Below, one piece after another: positions 47,994 through 59,267 of a stretch of 64,000 nucleotides of DNA (position 1 is its first letter; every line of letters starts with the position of its first letter). The DNA is taken from NCBI RefSeq assembly GCF_036967205.1, contig NZ_CP146022.1:434001-498000 (forward strand), in the 5' to 3' direction. The DNA comes from Streptomyces sp. Q6 (GTDB lineage Bacteria; Actinomycetota; Actinomycetes; Streptomycetales; Streptomycetaceae). Under the pieces are notes generated by a model. The model was not told the origin of the DNA, searched no databases, and worked only from the letters and a program-made list of their open reading frames with translations. A program made the position numbers and the translations under genes.

Positions 47994-48680
47994 TCAGGCC
48001 GAGACGCGGCACTCCGGGTGACCCCAGCCGTCGGGGTTCTTGGCGATGTCCTCGCCCGCGGCGTACGAGCGGCCGCAGCGGCAGCGGCCGGGGAACTTCG
48101 CCTTGAGCGTGCGCGAGGACGAGCCGGACGACGCCGCGGTCTTCTTCTTGGCCGCGGTCTTCGCGCGGGCGGGCGACGCGGACGACGGGGACGAGGGCGG
48201 CGGCTCCGGGGAGCCGAGCGCGCTGCTCGCCGGCTCCTGCACGATCGCGGCCCGGCTGGCGGCGCGGTCGGCGAAGTCGTTCAGCGGGTCGCCGTCGACC
48301 TGATGCGCGGGCACGTACTTGAACTCGACCTTGCGGCCTTCCAGGAGCGCGTCGATGCGCGCGACCAGCTCCTGATTGGCGACGGGCTTGCCCGAAGCCG
48401 TCTTCCAGCCCTTGCGCTTCCAGCCGGGAAGCCAGGTGGTGACCGCCTTCATCGCGTACTGGGAGTCCATCCGGACCTCCAGCGGCACGGCCGGGTCGAT
48501 GGTGCTCAACAGCCGCTCAAGGGCGGTGAGTTCGGCGACGTTGTTGGTCGCCGTGCCGAGCGCGCCGGCCTCCCACCGGACGGGCTTCTCGTCGTCGCCG
48601 GCGACGACCCATGCCCAGCCCGCGGGGCCGGGGTTTCCTTTCGACGCGCCGTCACACGCGGCGATCACACGTTCTGCCAT
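47994..48680 (-). CDS. rnhA: Ribonuclease HI with C-terminal zinc-ribbon-like extension
   Basis: The 228-residue product removes RNA from RNA-DNA hybrids. Catalytic residues are Asp in ACDGASKGNPGPAGW (residues 8-22), Glu in NNVAELTALERLL, Asp in VRMDSQYAM and Asp in LNDFADRAA. The core ends near residue 145. A Ser/Pro/Lys-rich linker (about residues 148-192) and a C-terminal module with CRCG and, 22 residues on, HPEC could bind zinc. Bacterial RNase HI is normally about 150 residues, so the linker and tail are an addition known in some actinobacteria. ATG at 48680. It is convergent with the GH16 gene. Confidence 0.9.
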   Translation of the reverse strand: MAERVIAACDGASKGNPGPAGWAWVVAGDDEKPVRWEAGALGTATNNVAELTALERLLSTIDPAVPLEVRMDSQYAMKAVTTWLPGWKRKGWKTASGKPVANQELVARIDALLEGRKVEFKYVPAHQVDGDPLNDFADRAASRAAIVQEPASSALGSPEPPPSSPSSASPARAKTAAKKKTAASSGSSSRTLKAKFPGRCRCGRSYAAGEDIAKNPDGWGHPECRVSA

Positions 48681-48761
48681 GCCCCGATCATGCCAGGGCC
48701 GGACCCCGAACGAAGACTGCTGACGTGTCCACGACCAGCGCGCCAGGGTGCTCCGCGTAGT

Positions 48762-49157
48762 TCAGTCGGTCAAGTCCACGCGTAAGGTGAGGAGTTCGGT
48801 GCCGAGAACGCGCACGGCGGCGCTGTTGTACCGGGGCAGGGACGTGAGGCGGGCCCGCGCGTCGTCGTCGGGCAGCAGGTGCGCGGTGCCGTGGTGCCAG
48901 CGGCCGCGGATCCGGACACGGACCTCCGGGTCGGCCTGGATGTTGCGCACGTACTGCGACTTCAGCCCGAACTCCGAGACGAGCCAGAACGCGTCGCCGA
49001 CACGGCGTCCGCCGACCGGGGTGCGCCGCGCCAGGCCGGAGGTGCGGCCCGTGGTCTCCACGAGCACCTGCCCCGGGAGCCGCCGTGACAGGGGGTTGGC
49101 GACACGCCGCTGGAATGCGGTGACGACCCGGTGCTTGATCTCGTGTGCGCGCGGCAT
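48762..49157 (-). CDS. Deazaflavin (F420)-dependent nitroreductase family protein
   Basis: The 131-residue product belongs to the DDN/DUF385 fold, a split beta-barrel that binds F420H2. Family segments include VLVETTGRTSGLARRTPVGG near residues 31-50, FWLVSEFGLKSQYVRNIQAD near residues 57-76 and VRVRIRGRWHHGTAHLLPDDD. Members reduce nitroaromatics or quinones. ATG at 49157 matches the family start; the longer in-frame region upstream is low-complexity. Upstream on this strand lie a short open frame and a terminator hairpin that could be an attenuator. Confidence 0.82.
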   Translation of the reverse strand: MPRAHEIKHRVVTAFQRRVANPLSRRLPGQVLVETTGRTSGLARRTPVGGRRVGDAFWLVSEFGLKSQYVRNIQADPEVRVRIRGRWHHGTAHLLPDDDARARLTSLPRYNSAAVRVLGTELLTLRVDLTD

Positions 49158-49209
49158 GACCGCACTGTAGTCGCCCGCCGTGGAGGGGTGAGGAGGCGGA
49201 CGGAGGAAA

Positions 49210-49242
49210 GCCCCGACCGTGACGGGGGACCACGGCCGGGGC
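49210..49242 (-). terminator. Intrinsic-like terminator upstream of the nitroreductase gene
   Basis: A 12-bp stem with one mismatch (49210-49221 with 49231-49242) has a 9-base loop and is followed on the minus strand by TTTCC. It lies 53 bases before the nitroreductase ATG and after the short frame, so it could attenuate that gene or end a small RNA. Confidence 0.55.
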
Positions 49243-49300
49243 GGCTGAGAGGTGGGCACGGAGGGCGGTCGCCTCTCGGCGGGGGGGGCTCCGCAGGGCT

Positions 49301-49348
49301 TCAGCCGAACGATCTTCCCTGCGGGCGATAGGTAGGGCCCGGGGACAC
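49301..49348 (-). CDS. Possible 15-residue leader or micropeptide
   Basis: A GTG at 49348 is preceded at ideal spacing by GGAGGGAACA and encodes the 15 residues (M)SPGPTYRPQGRSFG before a TGA at 49301-49303. An upstream in-frame GTG (49366) would give 21 residues. The frame is followed by a terminator hairpin. It may be an attenuation leader for the nitroreductase gene, a free micropeptide, or chance. I know no family for it. Confidence 0.35.
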   Translation of the reverse strand: MSPGPTYRPQGRSFG

Positions 49349-49495
49349 TGTTCCCTCCGTGTCCACGATGGGTTCAACGGGCCAGGTGGCAGGGTTGTTC
49401 CCCGGGCCTCCCCCGCGGCCCGTGAGGTGCGTCACGAGGCGCGCGGGCGCGCCTCGCCGTCCGGGAGCGGCGGCCGTCCTCGTAGGGTGTCGACG

Positions 49496-50320
49496 GTGAT
49501 CGTCGCCCCGCCTCCGCGCCGCCTGCTGGCCTGTTGTCTCGGCCTGGCCGCCGTCCTGCTGTCCGCCTGCTCGTCGTCGACCGAGGGCGACGTGTCGCCG
49601 CGGGTGGTGCGGCCGACGGCCGATGCCGCGTTCGACTACCAGATCGGCGGCCCGTACCGGCCGCCCGCCGGGGTGCGGGCCGTGGCCAGGGACCGGAGCG
49701 CGGCGCCCGCCCGTGGGCTCTACAACGTCTGCTACGTGAACGCGTTCCAGGCCCAGCCGGACGCGCGGGCCTGGTGGGCGCGTGAGCATCCGGATCTGCT
49801 GCTGCGGAACGCCGACGGACGGCTGGTGATCGACGAGGACTGGGACGAGGTCCTGTTCGACATCTCGACGCCCGGCAAGCGGGCGCGCCTGGCCGCGATC
49901 GTGGGGCGGTGGGTCGACGGCTGCGCGGACGACGGCTTCCAGGCGGTCGAGCCCGACAACCTGGACTCCTACACCCGCTCGCAGGACCTCCTCGACCCGG
50001 CGGACGCGGTCGCGTTCGCGCGGCTCGTCGCCGACCGGGCGCACGACGCGGGACTCGCCGTCGGACAGAAGAACACCGCCGAGCTGCTGGCCCGGCACGC
50101 CGCCGTCGGCTTCGACTTCGCCGTGGCCGAGGAGTGCGCGCGCTACGACGAGTGCGGGGCGTACGCGAAGGCCTACGACGACCGGGTCTTCGTGATCGAG
50201 TACCGCGCCGCCGACTTCACCCGGGCCTGCCGGGCCTGGGGCTCGCGGCTGTCCGTCGTCCTGCGCGACCTGGACGTACGGCCCGCCGGCACGAAGGGGT
50301 ACGTGCGGCGGGCCTGTTGA
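49496..50320 (+). CDS. GH114-family (endo-alpha-1,4-polygalactosaminidase-like) lipoprotein
   Basis: The 274-residue product has a lipoprotein signal (RRLLACCLGLAAVLLSACSS) with the lipobox L-S-A-C near residue 22. A single TIM-barrel-like domain follows, with AFDYQIGGPYRPPAGVRAVA near residues 44-63, YNVCYVNAFQAQPDARAW, EDWDEVLFDISTPGKRARLA and FQAVEPDNLDSYTR, where acidic residues line up with GH114 catalytic positions. Further conserved blocks are VGQKNTAELLAR and VAEECARYDECG. The family cleaves alpha-1,4-linked galactosamine polymers such as those of fungal walls or biofilms. GTG at 49496 is chosen for the signal; 49487 is an alternative. It converges on the proline-repeat gene. Confidence 0.85.
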   Translation: MIVAPPPRRLLACCLGLAAVLLSACSSSTEGDVSPRVVRPTADAAFDYQIGGPYRPPAGVRAVARDRSAAPARGLYNVCYVNAFQAQPDARAWWAREHPDLLLRNADGRLVIDEDWDEVLFDISTPGKRARLAAIVGRWVDGCADDGFQAVEPDNLDSYTRSQDLLDPADAVAFARLVADRAHDAGLAVGQKNTAELLARHAAVGFDFAVAEECARYDECGAYAKAYDDRVFVIEYRAADFTRACRAWGSRLSVVLRDLDVRPAGTKGYVRRAC

Positions 50321-50326
50321 GCACGG

Positions 50327-51889
50327 TCAGGAGGTGGGGGCCGGCGCGGCCAGGCGGCGCCTGATCGCCTCGACCGCGCCGGGGCGGCGGCCCGGCACCC
50401 GCTGGCGCAGAGCCGTGAGCGCGGCGGCGTGGGTCCGGGTGTCGACCGGGTCGGCGAGCTGTTCCCACTGATGGTGGGCCCGGTCGACGGCGGCCTCGAC
50501 GTCCTCGTCGGCGGGCGCCTCGCCGCGCGCCAGCCGCGCCTCGGCGGCCGCGGTCCACAGAGCGAAACTGCGGGCCGGGTCCCCGGCGAGCCGGGCGAGG
50601 TCGGCCCTGACCTCGAGCCAGTGGATCGCCTGCGGTGAGCCGGCGCCGTGGGTGCGCAACGCCTCGCTCTCCCACAGCGCGGCGATACCGGCGGCCTCCG
50701 CGTGCCGGCCCGCGTGCGCGGCGGCGAGCAGGGCGGGGTGCGGGTCGCCCTCGGGGGCGGGCGGCGCCGAGGGCCGGGGAACGGACCGCGACTGGGGCCG
50801 CGCCGCGCCGACCGGACTCGGGACCTGCCCGGGAATCGGAGCAGGAACCGCGGTGGAGGCCGGAACAGGAGCCGCAACGGCAGCGGCCGGAGCGCGAGTC
50901 GGAGCGGGAGCCACGGCCGGGACCGGAGCCGTAGCCCCGGCGGGAACCGGAGCCGGAGCCGGGGCGGGAGCCACAGCCGGGACCGGAGTCGGGGCGAGGG
51001 TCTCGGCCGGGATCGGGACCGGAGTCGGGGCGGAAGCCACAGCCGAGACCGGAGTCGGGACGGGGGTCTCGGCCGGGATCGGGACCGGAGTCGGGGCGGA
51101 AGCCACAGCCGAGACCGGAGTCGGGACGGGGGTCTCGGCCGGGATCGGGACCGGAGTCGGGGCGGGAGCCACAGCCGGGATCGGAGCCGGAGTCGGGGCG
51201 GGCGTCGGGGTGTGTGGCCCGAAGGTGGTGTCGAGGGCCAGGAAGAGCGCCTCGGGCGGGCCGGAGCGCGCGGCCGCCGCCTCGTGCAGACGAGCCGCGC
51301 CGGGCCGCTCCCCCGCACGCCAGATGTCGGCGTACGCCTTGAGGTATCCGGGTGTCAGCGTCGTACGGCGTGGTGGGGGCGGGCTGACCCGGCCGAAGAC
51401 CCGGACTCCGTGGCCGAGCCCGACGCCGCCCACCCGTACGTGCTGCCAGGCGTCCGCGTCGGCGACCAGGTCGAGGACGACGGTCGTGATGTGCGGGCGG
51501 CGCAGCGCGAGTTCGCCGGTGAGCCAGTGCCAGGGCAGGGCCGTGTAGCGCAGGGTCGACGGGGTGGTGCGGGCCAGCGCCAGGTGGAGCAGGCGCTGGC
51601 GGTGGTCGAGGTGGAGCTGGCCGGTGACGTACAGGTGGAAGGGGCCGGGGCGGGCCGCGGCCGTGCGGATCCGGGTGAGGACGTTCTGCGGGTCGAGCGG
51701 GTCGGCCAGTTCGACGACGGTCGCCGCCGCCGTGCCGGTGAGGGCGCTCGGCGGGACCGCCGCGAGCGCCGGCAGCACCGCGGCCGCGTCGATGAGGCAC
51801 CCCTTGCCGACGGGGGCGGCGGCGAGCAGCAGCGCCGTCCCCGGCTCGGTGGGGTGTGCCTCGTGGATGCCTTGCGCGTTGATCACCAC
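50327..51889 (-). CDS. Proline-repeat protein with unrecognised N-terminal domain and helical C terminus
   Basis: The 520-residue product has three parts. The N-terminal domain (about residues 1-215) is alpha/beta with ALLLAAAPVGKGCLIDAAAV, VTGQLHLDHRQRLLHLALAR and HITTVVLDLVADADAWQHV; I cannot name it. A linker of about 140 residues (about 225-365) is made of Pro-Thr/Val/Ala repeats including a 22-residue unit. The C terminus (about 385-520) is TPR-like, with PALLAAAHAGRHAEAAGIAAL and SPQAIHWLEVRADLARLAGD. No signal or membrane helix is visible. Start is uncertain: GTG at 51889 or 51886, or further upstream. It converges on GH114 with 6 bases between stops. Function is unknown. Confidence 0.65.
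   Translation of the reverse strand: MVINAQGIHEAHPTEPGTALLLAAAPVGKGCLIDAAAVLPALAAVPPSALTGTAAATVVELADPLDPQNVLTRIRTAAARPGPFHLYVTGQLHLDHRQRLLHLALARTTPSTLRYTALPWHWLTGELALRRPHITTVVLDLVADADAWQHVRVGGVGLGHGVRVFGRVSPPPPRRTTLTPGYLKAYADIWRAGERPGAARLHEAAAARSGPPEALFLALDTTFGPHTPTPAPTPAPIPAVAPAPTPVPIPAETPVPTPVSAVASAPTPVPIPAETPVPTPVSAVASAPTPVPIPAETLAPTPVPAVAPAPAPAPVPAGATAPVPAVAPAPTRAPAAAVAAPVPASTAVPAPIPGQVPSPVGAARPQSRSVPRPSAPPAPEGDPHPALLAAAHAGRHAEAAGIAALWESEALRTHGAGSPQAIHWLEVRADLARLAGDPARSFALWTAAAEARLARGEAPADEDVEAAVDRAHHQWEQLADPVDTRTHAAALTALRQRVPGRRPGAVEAIRRRLAAPAPTS
50970..51176 (-). repeat. 66-base coding tandem repeat in the proline-repeat gene
   Basis: Units begin at 50970, 51036 and 51102 (exactly 66 bases each), with a partial fourth from 51168. 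The second and third differ at one position; the first differs at about three to four. Each encodes 22 residues of the form APTPVPIPAETPVPTPVSAVAS. The near identity at DNA level shows recent expansion by slippage or recombination. Confidence 0.9.
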
Positions 51890-52088
51890 AGCACCGTAAC
51901 CGGAACGCCGCCTGACGCGCGCCCGGTGACCACACCCCAACTGGTCCCGCTTCAGGCGGTTTTCGGCCTCTTTCCGCCTTCCGGCGCCCGAGGGTCACGT
52001 CGGCGCCGGCGGCCGCCCGGTCCACCGTCGTGCCCGCTCCTGACCCCCTTGAGGTGCAGGCCCTTCGCGGGGCGGCCAAGCTGGGGGC

Positions 52089-52328
52089 ATGGACGGACTC
52101 GACGGATACCCCTCAGTTGTCGTGCACGCGGCCCAGCCCGGTGGGCGGCGGGTCACCATTCGCGGCGAGGACGTGGGGCTCGCGACGTCCGTCGCGGATG
52201 TCACGGAGTTCCTGCGGCGCGCCGGTCTCGACGACGCGCCGCTCGACGACCCGGATGTCATCGAGTGGCGCGGCGGCGGCACGGCGATCTGGCCGGCGCG
52301 GATCGACGACCCGGACGGGCAGGCGTAG
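52089..52328 (+). CDS. Small conserved hypothetical protein
   Basis: The 79-residue product is acidic and soluble. It has a strand-rich start (YPSVVVHAAQPGGRRVTIRG, residues 7-26), a helix (SVADVTEFLRRAGLDDA) and a C-terminal DVIEWRGGGTAIWPA segment. No named family comes to mind, but codon bias is strongly coding and the length is well defined. The stop lies 3 bases from the stop of the convergent SDR gene. Confidence 0.6.
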   Translation: MDGLDGYPSVVVHAAQPGGRRVTIRGEDVGLATSVADVTEFLRRAGLDDAPLDDPDVIEWRGGGTAIWPARIDDPDGQA

Positions 52329-52331
52329 CCG

Positions 52332-53279
52332 TCAGCGGTAGCCGGTGACGTCGGCCGGCTTGCCCGTGTCCTGGACCTCCACGAGGTAGCGCCAGGCGTC
52401 GGGGCGGCTGCCGTCGAGGTCCGTGAAGCCGTAGACCTGTGCGAGGCCGCCGCTGGACTGTGACGTGCCGTTAAACCGGGCCACGTCCGGGTCGGCGGCG
52501 AGCGCGGCGACGGCCCGGCCGACGTAGCGCGGTGTCTCGGAGATCGCGAAGTGCGGCTGGTCGCGCAGCGCGTCGCGCCAGGTCTCCTCGGTGACCCCGA
52601 ACGCGTCGAGCATGATCTCCGAGCGCATCCAGCCGGGTGTCAGCGCGACGGCGCTCGCGCCGCGCGGGCCGAGTTCGTGCCCGAGGGAGAAGGCCATCCG
52701 CAGCACGGAGGTCTTGGCGAGGTCGTAGAAGAACGAGTTCCGGTAGCGCGTGGCGTTGTACTCGGCCGTGCCGTCGGTGACCTCGACGACCAGTCCGCCC
52801 GGGTGGCGCAGGAGCAGCGGCAGTGCGAAGTGGCTGGTCACGGCGTGGGTCTCGACGGCGAGGCGGAGCAGGCGCAGCCCGTTGTCGAGGTCGTGCTCCC
52901 AGACGGGGGTGTCCCAGGCGAAGAGCCGCTCGCCGCCCCAGATGTCGTTGACGAGGACGTCGAGGCGGCCCTGCTCGCGGTCGACGCGCTCGACGAGCGC
53001 ACGGACCTGGTCGTGCTGGAGGTGGTCGGTGGGGACGGCGATGCCGTGACCGCCCGCCGCGGTGACGAGGTCCGCGGTGTCCTCGATGGTCTCGGCGCGG
53101 TCGTACTCGGAGCGCCGGGCGCGGGTGGTGCGGCCGGTGACGTAGACGGTGGCGCCGGCCGCGCCCAGTTCGACGGCGATGCCGCGGCCCGCGCCGCGGG
53201 TGGCCCCCGCGACGAGGGCGATCTTGCCGGTCAGGGGGCCGTCCGCCGGTTGCGGGTCCGGGTCCGGGTGGTGCGTCAC
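52332..53279 (-). CDS. Short-chain dehydrogenase/reductase (SDR) family oxidoreductase
   Basis: The 315-residue product is a classical SDR with a longer N-terminal tail. The cofactor motif is VAGATRGAGRGIAVELGAAG near residues 23-42, and VYVTGRTTRARRSEYDR suggests NADP preference. VDREQGRLDVLVNDIWGGE replaces the usual N-A-G with N-D-I, and the active-site motif is Y-D-L-A-K in NSFFYDLAKTSVLRMA near residues 182-197. The C-terminal FNGTSQSSGGLAQVYGFTDL is typical of a subgroup of actinobacterial SDRs. Substrate is unknown. It is divergent from the persulfide operon across 176 bases that include two CsoR-type palindromes. Confidence 0.85.
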   Translation of the reverse strand: MTHHPDPDPQPADGPLTGKIALVAGATRGAGRGIAVELGAAGATVYVTGRTTRARRSEYDRAETIEDTADLVTAAGGHGIAVPTDHLQHDQVRALVERVDREQGRLDVLVNDIWGGERLFAWDTPVWEHDLDNGLRLLRLAVETHAVTSHFALPLLLRHPGGLVVEVTDGTAEYNATRYRNSFFYDLAKTSVLRMAFSLGHELGPRGASAVALTPGWMRSEIMLDAFGVTEETWRDALRDQPHFAISETPRYVGRAVAALAADPDVARFNGTSQSSGGLAQVYGFTDLDGSRPDAWRYLVEVQDTGKPADVTGYR

Positions 53280-53389
53280 ATGGTCTCCCGTGGTCGGTCG
53301 TGTTCTGTCGTCGTGTGGCGAGCGTGCCCCTCAATCCGGACATCTGCTGTCCGACTTCCCGGGAATTCTGGAGCGATCAGCTCCGTTTC

Positions 53390-53428
53390 ATACCCCGGGG
53401 CGTATAGCTGATACCCTCGGGGGTATAC
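53390..53428. promoter_or_regulatory. Two CsoR/CstR-type operators before the persulfide operon
   Basis: ATACCCCGGGGCGTAT (53390-53405) and ATACCCTCGGGGGTATAC (53411-53428) are two near-perfect palindromes of the G/C-rich, TAT-flanked type bound by CsoR/CstR tetramers (consensus ATACCC-n-GGGTAT as I recall it). They are 21 bases centre to centre, two helical turns, and the second ends 28 bases before the first GTG. The CstR gene is the third gene of the operon, so autoregulation is likely. Confidence 0.7.
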
Positions 53429-53455
53429 ACTCACGTGGGGCGACAGGAGGTTGTT

Positions 53456-55959
<2,504 letters not shown>

Positions 55960-55986
55960 GCGCCCCGGGGTGCGGGACGCGGACGG

Positions 55987-57371
<1,385 letters not shown>

Positions 57372-57375
<4 letters not shown>

Positions 57376-58244
57376 TTGACGGCCCCCGCGGTGAGGCCGG
57401 TGACGAGGTAGCGCTGGAGCAGCAGGAAGCCGGCGACGACGGGCACGCTGACGACGAGCGAGGCGGCCATGATCTGGTTCCAGTACACGTCGTTGAGGTT
57501 GGCGTAGGCGCCGAGGCCGACGGAGAGGGTGCGGGTCTGCTCGTTCGTCATCACGGAGGCGAAGAGCACTTCGCCCCAGGCCGTCATGAAGGAGTAGACG
57601 GCGACCGCGACGATGCCGGGGATGGCGGCCGGCACGATGATCCGGAACAGGGCGCCGAGCGGGCCGCAGCCGTCGACGAGGGCGGCCTCGTCGAGGTCGC
57701 GCGGCACCGACTCGAAGTACCCGATGAGCATCCAGATCGAGAACGGCAGGGTGAACGTCATGTACGTGAGGATCAGTCCGCCGCGCGAGCCGAACAGGGC
57801 GATCCCGGTGGCGTTGCCGATGTTGACGTAGATGAGGAACAGCGGCAGCAGGAACAGGATGCCCGGCAGCATCTGCGTCGACAGGACGGTGACCGTGAAG
57901 ACGCGCTTGCCGCGGAAGCGGTAGCGGCTGACCGCGTAGGCGGCGAACACCGCGATGATCACCGAGCAGACGGTCGCCGCGCCCGCCACGATCACCGAGT
58001 TGGTGAAGTACGTGGCCAGCGGCACCGTCGACCAGATGTCGATGTAGGGGCGGATCGTCAGGGAGCTGGGGATCCAGTGGAACTCGCCCTGGACGTCCTG
58101 GAGCGGCTTCAGCGAGCTGGACACCATGACGAACACGGGCAGCAGCACGAAGACAGTGAGCAGGGTCAGGAAGACGCGGCGGCCCCAGAGGAAGGAGCGG
58201 GGCGCGGCCATCGGTGAGCGGTGGCGCACGGACGTGTCAGACAT
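57372..58244 (-). CDS. Carbohydrate ABC transporter permease (MalG/CebG-like)
   Basis: The 290-residue product is an inner-membrane permease with six helices. The conserved EAA loop is [20 protein letters not shown] near residues 174-193 followed by [19 protein letters not shown]. The N-terminal arm with [20 protein letters not shown] is typical of CUT1 permeases. It overlaps the upstream permease stop by 8 bases and the beta-glucosidase start by 4, so all are translationally coupled. The operon lacks an ATPase; in Streptomyces CUT1 importers usually share the MsiK ATPase encoded elsewhere. Confidence 0.9.
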
Positions 58245-59253
58245 CGGCGGTCTTCCTTCCCCGGGAGCCTCGTGAGGTGATCACCAGGTACACGCCCGTC
58301 ACGACGAGCAGGAACAGCAGGAGGAGCACGGACATGGCGGATCCGGTGCCGAAGTTCCAGGTGACGAACGACGACTGGTAGATGTGCACCGAGACGAGGT
58401 CGGCGGCTTTCGGCGCCGCCTTGCCGAACATCACGTACGGCGTGTTGAAGTCGTTGAAGGTCCACAGGAACAGGACGAGCACGAGGACCTGGTTGACGGG
58501 GCGCAGTGACGGGAGCGTGATGCGGCGCAGTTGCTGCCACAGGCCGGCGCCGTCGAGCGCCGCGGCCTCGTACATCTCCTTCGGGATGTTCTGGAGTCCC
58601 GCCATGACGATGAGGAAGGCGAACGGCCAGCCCTTCCAGACGGACACGGTGAGCAGCGCGTAGAAGCTGTTGTCTCCGATCAGCCAGAACGACGGCTTGT
58701 CGGTGACGCCGAGCTGGTCGTGCAGCACGTGGTTCACCAGGCCGTTGTCGTGCTGGAACATGAACACCCAGGTGATCACGGCGGCGTAGACGGGCAGCGC
58801 GTACGGGATCAGGAAGATCGCGCGCAGGATGCCGCGGCCCGCGAACGTCTCCTGCATGAAGACGGCCGCGGCCGTGCCGATCACCCAGCACAGACCGACC
58901 GACGCCACCGTGAACAGGCAGGTGACGAGGAAGGAGTGGAGCATGGCCTGGCCGACGGGGGCGTCGAAGTCGACGGCGATCTTGAAGTTGTCGAAGCCGG
59001 CCCACGGGGCGGTGGACCATTCGCGGATGTAGAACTGGGTGAGTTCCCGAAAGCTCATCACGATGCCCATGACCATCGGCACGAGATGCACGAGCAGTTC
59101 GAGGACGAGGGCGGGCAGCAGCAGGAGGTACGGCAGGCCGATCCGGCGGATCCGCCCGGGGCGGCGGCCCTGACCGCCTGCCGCCCCGGGGGAGTTCTTG
59201 CCGACGGCGCGCCCCTCCCCCGCCTCGGCGGGGGACGTGGCGGTCGTGGTCAT
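58237..59253 (-). CDS. Carbohydrate ABC transporter permease (MalF/CebF-like)
   Basis: The 338-residue product has a Gly/Arg-rich cytoplasmic tail (about residues 1-36) and then six helices starting IGLPYLLLLPALVLELLVHL. The EAA loop is NIPKEMYEAAALDGAGLWQQ near residues 217-236 followed by LRRITLPSLRPVNQVLVLVL. ATG at 59253 is 14 bases after the binding-protein stop and gives a sensible family N terminus. With the second permease it forms the membrane channel of a CUT1 importer. Confidence 0.9.
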   Translation of the reverse strand: MTTTATSPAEAGEGRAVGKNSPGAAGGQGRRPGRIRRIGLPYLLLLPALVLELLVHLVPMVMGIVMSFRELTQFYIREWSTAPWAGFDNFKIAVDFDAPVGQAMLHSFLVTCLFTVASVGLCWVIGTAAAVFMQETFAGRGILRAIFLIPYALPVYAAVITWVFMFQHDNGLVNHVLHDQLGVTDKPSFWLIGDNSFYALLTVSVWKGWPFAFLIVMAGLQNIPKEMYEAAALDGAGLWQQLRRITLPSLRPVNQVLVLVLFLWTFNDFNTPYVMFGKAAPKAADLVSVHIYQSSFVTWNFGTGSAMSVLLLLFLLVVTGVYLVITSRGSRGRKTADV

Positions 59254-59267
59254 GACGTTCTCCGCAC

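Larger units (their letters stand above)
49158..49495. other. 338-base region between divergent nitroreductase and GH114 genes
   Basis: No conventional gene fits. The minus strand holds a very short open frame (49301-49348) with an excellent ribosome site and, 59 bases beyond its stop, a hairpin followed by TTTC (49210-49242). This suggests a short transcript ending before the nitroreductase gene. A run of eight G bases lies at 49281-49288. No plus-strand promoter for GH114 stands out. Confidence 0.55.

Noticed and set aside
50970-51176. Regular repeats considered as a CRISPR array
   Set aside because: The units are contiguous with no spacers and lie in frame within a coding region.
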